Assembly: GCA_037444855.1 (NCBI GenBank)
Contig: JBBILO010000031.1
Location: forward strand, 1 to 5,961
Reading direction: 5' to 3'
Source of the DNA: JBBILO01 sp037444855
GTDB taxonomy: Bacteria > Patescibacteriota > Microgenomatia > UBA1406 > GWC2-37-13
DNA length: 5,961 nt
Shown here: in pieces, positions 1 to 4,938 of the stretch
How positions within the stretch are numbered: the first letter of the stretch is position 1
Layout of the letters: every line of letters starts with the position of its first letter
The notes under the pieces: generated by a model
What the model was told of the DNA's origin: nothing
Database searches by the model: none
Seen by the model: only the letters and a program-made list of their open reading frames with translations
Program-made: the position numbers and the translations under genes

Positions 1-68
1 GATTACCCACTATAATGTTGTAAACTTTAGGCGGGCTTGCCCGCCAATAATGCGAAGCTTTAGGCGGG
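1..68. repeat. Tandem pair of ~33-nt repeats, left copy
   Basis: Two imperfect units lie head to tail. Unit 1 runs to base 35 (its beginning is at or beyond the window edge) and unit 2 covers 36-68. Both have the form CCCRC(C), then ATAATG, then a variable middle, then CTTTAGGCGGG (bases 25-35 and 58-68). The junction GGCGGGCTTGCCCGCC (30-45) is a perfect palindrome. Unit 2 can instead fold on itself, CCCGCC at 40-45 pairing with GGCGGG at 63-68, so two hairpins compete for the same bases. The pair is followed by TTTAACTGATTT (69-80). A diverged second pair sits at 417-487. No T-run follows the stems, so this does not look like a terminator. It resembles a dispersed palindromic repeat family; the identity is not known to me. 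Confidence 0.8.
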
Positions 69-95
69 TTTAACTGATTTCAACTGATTAAACTG
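69..95. repeat. Phased AACTG short repeats
   Basis: AACTG occurs at 72-76, 82-86 and 91-95, spaced 10 and 9 bases, close to one helical turn. The first two are extended to AACTGATT. The same word recurs singly at 355-359, 384-388 and 490-494. This could be a protein-binding array on one face of the helix, or just degenerate filler attached to the larger repeats. No function can be assigned. Confidence 0.45.
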
Positions 96-111
96 TATTT
101 TTGTCATTCCC

Positions 112-328
112 TATCTTTTTTTCCTGTCATTCCCGAGTAGTCGGGAATCTTTGTTTTTTATCATTCCCACGGTTTCCTGTCATTCCCGAGCAATCGGGAA
201 TCTCGCTTCCTTGTCATTCCCGTGTAAACGGGAATCTTAACCTTTTAGAGATCCCCACCTTCGCGGGAACAGGGATCCCCGCTTTCGCGGGGATGACAGA
301 AAAGAAGCGGGAATGACAGAAAAAGATA
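112..328. mobile_element. Possible MITE-like element with inverted ends
   Basis: The outer ends of the palindrome cluster are inverted copies of each other. Bases 112-134 read TATCTTTTT, three extra bases, then CTGTCATTCCC. Bases 309-328 are the reverse complement of the same string without the three extra bases. The interior has direct-orientation units on the left and inverted ones on the right, as expected if the whole segment is one large imperfect inverted repeat. There is no transposase gene, so it would have to be non-autonomous and moved in trans. No clear target-site duplication is visible right at the ends. It may equally be a chance product of repeats inserting next to each other in both orientations. 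Confidence 0.4.
129..159 (+). terminator. Hairpin plus T-run, possible terminator
   Basis: The first perfect palindrome (ATTCCCGA, loop GTAG, TCGGGAAT) is followed at once by CTTTGTTTTTT, the layout of a Rho-independent terminator reading rightward. It could end transcription of a gene lying left of the window. The stem is short (8 bp), and the same palindrome recurs nearby without a T-run, so any terminator role may be incidental to the repeat. Confidence 0.3.
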
Positions 329-416
329 AATAACAAAACACTATTATTGATTCCAACTGGTTGTAACTAATTGTAAAAGATCCAACTGTGATTACTGATT
401 CAACCTATTTAAATGA
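329..416. other. AT-rich spacer, no gene seen
   Basis: This stretch between the palindrome cluster and the right tandem repeat pair has no credible coding frame or RNA gene. It holds short recurring words: GATTCCAACTG at 349-359 and GATCCAACTG at 379-388, plus TTGTAA at 361-366 and 371-376. They resemble the AACTG words at 72-95, suggesting degenerate copies of the same filler repeat. Confidence 0.5.
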
Positions 417-498
417 CTTGCCCGCTATAATGTTGTAAACTTTAGGCGAGCTTGCTTACCATAATAGATGAAGTCCTTTAGAAGGAGTTAACTGATTT
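417..498. repeat. Tandem pair of ~33-nt repeats, right copy
   Basis: Unit 3 (417-450) begins CTTGCCCGCTATAATG and ends CTTTAGGCGAG. Its bases 425-455 match 10-40 with one mismatch. Unit 4 (451-487) is more diverged: it begins CTTGCTTACCATAAT and ends CCTTTAGAAGGAG. As in the left copy, the pair is followed by TTAACTGATTT (488-498). The palindrome at the unit junction, perfect in the left copy, is degraded here. The two pairs therefore form direct repeats about 415 bases apart around the palindrome cluster. The GAAGGAG at 481-487 looks like a Shine-Dalgarno site but is 56 bases from the next start codon and arises from the repeat end. Confidence 0.75.
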
Positions 499-506
499 AA
501 CTTTTA

Positions 507-543
507 TTGTAATTTTTTTGAAAAAAAGTTTAAAATTAATTAT
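507..543 (+). promoter_or_regulatory. Putative promoter of the 1206-aa gene
   Basis: TTGTAA at 507-512 is a four-of-six match to a sigma70 -35 box. TAAAAT at 531-536 is a five-of-six match to a -10 box, 18 bases away. Transcription would then start at or next to the ATG at 544, giving a leaderless or nearly leaderless mRNA. That fits the absence of any Shine-Dalgarno sequence just upstream. Seven T, a G and seven A (513-527) lie in the spacer and could bend the DNA. In sequence this AT-rich, such matches are common by chance. The TATAAT words at 11-16 and 426-431 belong to the tandem repeats and lack a good -35 partner. Confidence 0.35.
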
Positions 544-3500
544 ATGGTAGATGATAATGTGGAAGGTAAAAAACCAGAAAATAATAACGACCCTTCGGAA
601 AATGAAAATGATACTGGAAAAATAAATATAGAAGAGATAAAAAGACAATTGCAACAAGAGTTAAGCGAGATTGATAGAAATGACCGAGAGGCTTTAAAAG
701 CTTTAGCAGAAAAATATAGATTAAAATTAGAAGAAGTAATCAGAGAAATTGACCAATTAAGAGAGGGTTATGAAAAAGCCTCATCCGATCAGGAAAGAAA
801 AAAAAAGAAAAAAGAAATTAAAGATAAATTAACACAAGTAGTTAAAGCTGGAGAATTTTTAAAAGAAGTTTCAGAGCTAACAAGACAAGAGCAAGTAGTG
901 GTTAACAAAAAGGCTGATAGAATATTAATTGGTTTAGCTGACGGATTAGCTTCTGGTGAAATCACTGAGGTTGAAGCAGCAAAAGCATTTGATTTACTAG
1001 GAGAATATTTAACTGGTAAAAAAGAGATAATTATCACCGAGGACAGTAGTTTTTCTCAGAGATTACTTTTACTTCAATATACTTCAAAAAAAACTTTAGA
1101 AAAAATAGTTGAGCAAGTAGGAAAAAATCCTCAATTATTTGGTATAGATCAAGAAAAAGCCCGTGAACTTCAAAGACAGTTTGGAGGAAGAAACGGCGAA
1201 AGAACAAATATTGAAGAATATGTAAGAAGAATGGATGAATATGTGGCTTTAAGATCTACAGTTGAAAAAGCAATTAATGATTATTTAAGGAAAAATGCTG
1301 ATGTAGATGGAGGAATATCTCTTCTTCGACGATATTTAGCTCTTGATAGAAGTGTATCTTTTGATAGTGTAAAAGATATTTTAGATAAATTAGGATTAAG
1401 AAGTGCTGATGTTCAAAAACTTAATAATTTAAGAACTGAAACATTAAACAGACCTATTGATATTCATAGACTAGCTCCTTTTTTAGGAGATCCAACATTG
1501 ATAGATTTGCTTACCAGATCGGTAGTTGATTTTAAACCAGAAAGACTTATCCAGAAATATGTCACTTATAGTGCTGATGGAAGACCACAAATAACCAGAG
1601 AAAACAGAATCAAGCTTTCAAAAGAAATTGTAAAGTTTTATTATTTAGCGTTACAAAAAGTTCATGCGAATACGAGTAATTATTTTGAACAAGCAAAAGG
1701 TCAAGGAAATAATATAGATTATTATCTTGGTGGTTTAAGAGGAGTGATTGATAATTCGTTAACCTCATTAGGTGAAGCGATTTTTTTTAATGATCCAGAA
1801 ACTTTAAATTGGCTTACAGATAGAGCTACCCGTTTTCAATCATCAATTGTTACCTATGCGGCTATCTTTCATGATTTACCTTTGTATGCTCGAGATGTTG
1901 GAAGTTTTGAAAAATGGCCGGAGTTTTTAGGAAGACTTTTCCCTTCTGAGTTGGCTGAGGCTTTTTATGGGGATCCAGTAATGGAGGTGGCAAGATCAGT
2001 AATAACTAATTATTTAAAAAGAAGAATATATTTGAATAAGGGTGGAAAAATTCCTCCTGATTTATTTTCAAGAGAGTTTAATGAAAATGAGGTTAGATAT
2101 AGTTATAAAGATGCCGAGGAGATAAAAAGATTAATAATTCAACAGCTTGAATTTTTAAAGGAAAGAAAATTAATTAGTGATTTTGAGGGTTGGGAGATAG
2201 ATAGAGCAATCAATTATTCCTTAGGTATTGGTTTAGCTTCTCTTATTGATCCGGAACTTATTGCAACAGCTAATCCTAATATAGGCGATGAATTTAGAGG
2301 GATTTATCCTTTAGCTTCTCATATGTCAGCTAAACATAATTGGGGTTTAGGAAGAGGTTATCCTGGAGCTAATTTAACACCCGAATTAATGGTATTTGAT
2401 GTAACGATGTTTCCTGAGGAAAGAGGTGCTTTAAGATTTTTTAAAAAGAAAAAATGGGTGCCTGAATTTATTAGAAAATTAGTTGGAAAAAATGTCCAGT
2501 ATTATGGTGAAAAAGTTTGGGATGAATTAATTGATAGAGATGGAAATTATCAAGAACTTTTAAGTTTAATAAATATTTATCCAGGTTTAACTTCGCGTGC
2601 TGGTTGGCGATTTAAGCATTTATTTGAAGATATAAAAAAAGAAGGGGGTTTTGATTTTGATAATAAGACTTCCTGGAGTAATGAAGAATGGGATAGATTT
2701 TATGATCTGGCAGCAAAAAAATATGGAGCAACATCTTTGTGGTGGTGGGCAGGTGAGAAAGTGGGAGCAAGATTAGAAAATTTTCTTCATCATTATTTTG
2801 GAAAAGACCATCATAATCTTCATCTTTTTAAAGAAGGAAAAGCTTTAATTGAGATAGAGGTTGAAGGAAAAAGACATCGAATTAGAATGGCAACCTTAAA
2901 ACAGATAATTGACAATCAGGTAAGAGGCGAGCTATTTTTTAAATTCTTGAAAAGAAATCCAGGAGACTTCTTTTTGATTTTAACCCATATGATTCCTGAA
3001 CTTAAAGATTTAGATTCTTTTAAAGATAATACTGGTTTTTTTGTTGACAGAAAAACATTTGAAGAAAAAGTAAAAGCTTTAAAATTAGACAAAGATAAAG
3101 AACAAGCATATTTTCAAAAATATGAAATGCTTTTAAGACGTTGGGGTGGAGAGAAATTCTTAGTTGAACTAGGTAAGGTAAGATCTTGGATGTTTGACAA
3201 TCTTGACAAAGTGGTTGGTTATATGAAAGATAAAGGAATAGTAGCAAAAGATGCGGATTTAAAATTAGATAAAAAAATCGAGCTTTTTTATCAGTTTTTA
3301 ACTGAGGAAAGTTTAGCGGCTTATAATACTTTAAGATTGTCTGATAAGACTTATTTAGATAAAGAGATTGTTCAAAATCCTTTATTAAATCAACTTTTAT
3401 TTGATGAAAGCAATGGCCTTTTTAATATTTTAAAATCAGCCGGAAGTGATGATCCAACAAAAAGAGATTTATTTTATTTTATGGCTCAGACTTGGTGGTA

Positions 3501-4164
3501 TAAAGAAGGATTGGTTAATCCTTTTAATTCAGATATTAATCATTTTGCTGTTTTTCAAAAATTAGGTAGAGCAGGAGAAGATGTTTTGAAAAGAGCCCTA
3601 GGTGATGCTAATGCGGTATCAAAGATGATCCAAGAGGTTGGAAAATTAGATAAATTACTTCGTCATATTGCTGTTCATCCAGGAGAGTTTAAACTTGATG
3701 AGATATATAAAATTCATGAAACTGTTTTTGATACTTTAAAAGGAATAATTGGTCCAGAATATGCTTATCGAGCTAATTATATTTTAGCTCAAATAGTGAC
3801 AAAATTTTTCTGGGAGCATGATATAACTAGAAATACCTTTTTAAACTATCTGCCTTTTGGAAGACATATTGCTAAGCTTTTTTTAGGTAATAAGGTATCT
3901 TTGTCAAAGTTGGTGACTGGTTATTGGCGAGCTCATACAATGGATTCAAACACAGCAAGAAATTATTTTAGAAAGCTTGCTTATGAGCTTGAAGTTTTGC
4001 CTCATGAAGGTGATTTTTCATATGAGCATCTTGAGCGGGAGTTTGATGCTTCATCAGATGTATATATTGCTACCGAGTTTGCTCCAAACGCTTTTTACTT
4101 TATTATAGCATTTTTAATATTTACTTATATTAAAAGAGCTTTAGAAGAAGATAAGAAAAAATAA
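544..4164 (+). CDS. Giant tail-anchored helical protein, unknown function
   Basis: The product has 1206 residues and I do not recognise its family. Residues 1-26 are acidic and asparagine-rich, likely disordered. Residues 27-120 are heptad-like and highly charged, a probable coiled coil, with a lysine run at 86-90. Residues 121-1175 look like a large mostly helical soluble body. Noticeable patches are a Gly/His loop at 581-610 (GDEFRG, H593, H598, GLGRGYPG), an aromatic and histidine-rich stretch at 733-761 (WWW, then H749, H750, H756, H757, H760) and an aromatic C-terminal part. A single hydrophobic segment at about 1182-1196 is followed by a short charged tail ending DKKK. There is no signal peptide. 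ATG 544 is the first usable start after the in-frame stop at 493-495. Composition matches the rest of the window. It converges on a type IV secretion-like operon, so a scaffold or accessory role in that envelope machine is possible but is inference from position only. That it is a real gene is nearly certain. Confidence 0.95.
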   Translation: MVDDNVEGKKPENNNDPSENENDTGKINIEEIKRQLQQELSEIDRNDREALKALAEKYRLKLEEVIREIDQLREGYEKASSDQERKKKKKEIKDKLTQVVKAGEFLKEVSELTRQEQVVVNKKADRILIGLADGLASGEITEVEAAKAFDLLGEYLTGKKEIIITEDSSFSQRLLLLQYTSKKTLEKIVEQVGKNPQLFGIDQEKARELQRQFGGRNGERTNIEEYVRRMDEYVALRSTVEKAINDYLRKNADVDGGISLLRRYLALDRSVSFDSVKDILDKLGLRSADVQKLNNLRTETLNRPIDIHRLAPFLGDPTLIDLLTRSVVDFKPERLIQKYVTYSADGRPQITRENRIKLSKEIVKFYYLALQKVHANTSNYFEQAKGQGNNIDYYLGGLRGVIDNSLTSLGEAIFFNDPETLNWLTDRATRFQSSIVTYAAIFHDLPLYARDVGSFEKWPEFLGRLFPSELAEAFYGDPVMEVARSVITNYLKRRIYLNKGGKIPPDLFSREFNENEVRYSYKDAEEIKRLIIQQLEFLKERKLISDFEGWEIDRAINYSLGIGLASLIDPELIATANPNIGDEFRGIYPLASHMSAKHNWGLGRGYPGANLTPELMVFDVTMFPEERGALRFFKKKKWVPEFIRKLVGKNVQYYGEKVWDELIDRDGNYQELLSLINIYPGLTSRAGWRFKHLFEDIKKEGGFDFDNKTSWSNEEWDRFYDLAAKKYGATSLWWWAGEKVGARLENFLHHYFGKDHHNLHLFKEGKALIEIEVEGKRHRIRMATLKQIIDNQVRGELFFKFLKRNPGDFFLILTHMIPELKDLDSFKDNTGFFVDRKTFEEKVKALKLDKDKEQAYFQKYEMLLRRWGGEKFLVELGKVRSWMFDNLDKVVGYMKDKGIVAKDADLKLDKKIELFYQFLTEESLAAYNTLRLSDKTYLDKEIVQNPLLNQLLFDESNGLFNILKSAGSDDPTKRDLFYFMAQTWWYKEGLVNPFNSDINHFAVFQKLGRAGEDVLKRALGDANAVSKMIQEVGKLDKLLRHIAVHPGEFKLDEIYKIHETVFDTLKGIIGPEYAYRANYILAQIVTKFFWEHDITRNTFLNYLPFGRHIAKLFLGNKVSLSKLVTGYWRAHTMDSNTARNYFRKLAYELEVLPHEGDFSYEHLEREFDASSDVYIATEFAPNAFYFIIAFLIFTYIKRALEEDKKK

Positions 4165-4166
4165 TT

Positions 4167-4183
4167 TTTAGATTTTATCTAAA
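4167..4183. terminator. Weak palindrome between convergent genes
   Basis: TTTAGAT (4167-4173) and ATCTAAA (4177-4183) form a perfect 7-bp inverted repeat with a 3-base loop, in the short gap between the two convergent stop codons. It overlaps the stop codon of the minus-strand pilin-like gene. The stem has only one G-C pair, so a hairpin would be weak. A shared bidirectional terminator is suggested by position, but the sequence support is poor. Confidence 0.25.
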
Positions 4184-4927
4184 TCCAGGTATTTTTAAGA
4201 TATTAACTCCAATAAGTCTTAAGATAAAAATTGAGAAAATAACAAGTATTAAACCGATAATACAAGAAGTAAGCATCTCTTGGGCTTTTTTGATTTTTTC
4301 GGCATTGCCTTGAGAGGATTGGATTTGAAAAGCAGCATAGATAATACACAAAAGAGCAAAGCCTCCAGCCAGACCAATAGCGATATTCAAAAGAAAATTT
4401 GAGACAAAACTGTTAAAATCACCGTCAATGCATCCTATTGCTGTCCAAATGCCATTTTTATTATTGGCGCAGGAAATACAACTATTATACTCAGAAGTAT
4501 TTTTTAGATATTTATCACATAAAACACTGGTATTATAATCCTCAGGAAGACAGATACAATTTGGATCTTCATAATCTGAAGTACTTGGCTTGCCTTCAGT
4601 GCAGGGGTTGATTAATGTATTTTCTACTTGAGGAATTATATCTGCTGAGATTGAACTTACTGCTGGAGAAATAAGATTACTAGCTCTTTGTAATATGTCT
4701 GGCAATTTTTCTATTATTTTTTCTGAATTATTTGATGAATTAATATTATTTTTATTACAGCATTTATTTCTTTGGTTATCACTGGCAATACCGCAAGAGA
4801 TAACATCTTGTCCTCCAGTTAAAGAAGAGAGATTCTCAGATACATCTTGAGCTTTTATAGATAAAGCAAAAAATAAGCTTATGCAAAGAAAAATAAAACT
4901 AATTGTAAAAATAATTGTTTTTTTCAT
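4175..4927 (-). CDS. VirB2/TrbC-like pilin-family protein with Cys-rich ectodomain
   Basis: The protein has 250 residues. Residues 1-26 form a type I signal peptide: MKK, a hydrophobic core and likely cleavage after SIKA. The mature exported part (27-170) contains ten cysteines: 45, 56, 57, 109, 124, 126, 137, 150, 153 and 166. They include CxC and CxxC spacings and suggest disulfide bonds. Two membrane helices follow at about 176-199 and 220-239, joined by a short polar loop (QGNAEKIKKAQEML), with a C-terminal end reading KIPGFR. This helix-loop-helix with an EKIKKA-type loop is the pattern of the T4SS pilin (VirB2/TrbC-like) proteins common in Candidate Phyla Radiation genomes. Such pilins are usually little more than the two helices, so the roughly 145-residue ectodomain is unusual. 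The gene lies 11 bases after the VirB6-like gene. It has no Shine-Dalgarno sequence, so translation may depend on coupling. The start is fixed by the signal peptide. It could be a minor pilin, an adhesin-like tip or a membrane component instead of the main pilus subunit. Confidence 0.9.
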   Translation of the reverse strand: MKKTIIFTISFIFLCISLFFALSIKAQDVSENLSSLTGGQDVISCGIASDNQRNKCCNKNNINSSNNSEKIIEKLPDILQRASNLISPAVSSISADIIPQVENTLINPCTEGKPSTSDYEDPNCICLPEDYNTSVLCDKYLKNTSEYNSCISCANNKNGIWTAIGCIDGDFNSFVSNFLLNIAIGLAGGFALLCIIYAAFQIQSSQGNAEKIKKAQEMLTSCIIGLILVIFSIFILRLIGVNILKIPGFR

Positions 4928-4938
4928 AGTTTTTTTAA

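Larger units (their letters stand above)
101..328. repeat. Cluster of dRS3-like palindromes (ATTCCC-N8-GGGAAT)
   Basis: Three perfect ATTCCC-N8-GGGAAT elements lie at 129-148, 182-201 and 216-235, each preceded by TGTC. A related element in opposite orientation lies at 275-294 (ATCCCCGC, loop TTTC, GCGGGGAT, then GACA). A degenerate one lies at 251-270, and unpaired half elements begin at 101, 161 and 306. The perfect elements have 8-bp stems and 4-base loops. The pattern matches the dRS3 repeat known from Neisseria and the widespread GTCATTCCCG...CGGGAAT palindromes seen in many bacterial genomes. In Neisseria, dRS3 copies serve as integration sites for filamentous prophage; whether that holds here is unknown. 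The cluster is clearly richer in GC than the flanking DNA. A short open frame across it (101-316) is an artefact of the repeats. Confidence 0.88.

Noticed and set aside
30..45. GGCGGGCTTGCCCGCC as an intrinsic terminator
   Set aside because: The stem is strong but no T-run follows on either strand.
101..316. 71-codon plus-strand open frame starting with TTG
   Set aside because: It lies wholly within the palindrome cluster, and its peptide repeats CHSRV-GNL and ends in PAFAGMT, the usual false translation of such repeats. There is no ribosome site.
101..328. CRISPR array
   Set aside because: The units are palindromes of about 20 bases with irregular gaps and both orientations, not identical direct repeats with uniform unique spacers.
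481..487. GAAGGAG as a Shine-Dalgarno site
   Set aside because: It is 56 bases from ATG 544 with no start codon at a suitable distance, and it corresponds to the GGCGGG end of the tandem repeat unit.
789..1037. 82-codon minus-strand open frame
   Set aside because: It is antisense to the coiled-coil part of the giant gene, has low-complexity Ser/Phe composition from the A-rich strand, and has no independent support.
1865..1895. HD-type hydrolase motif in the giant protein (FHDLPLYARD)
   Set aside because: The other histidine and aspartate residues of an HD domain are not found at convincing spacing; a lone His-Asp pair is not evidence.
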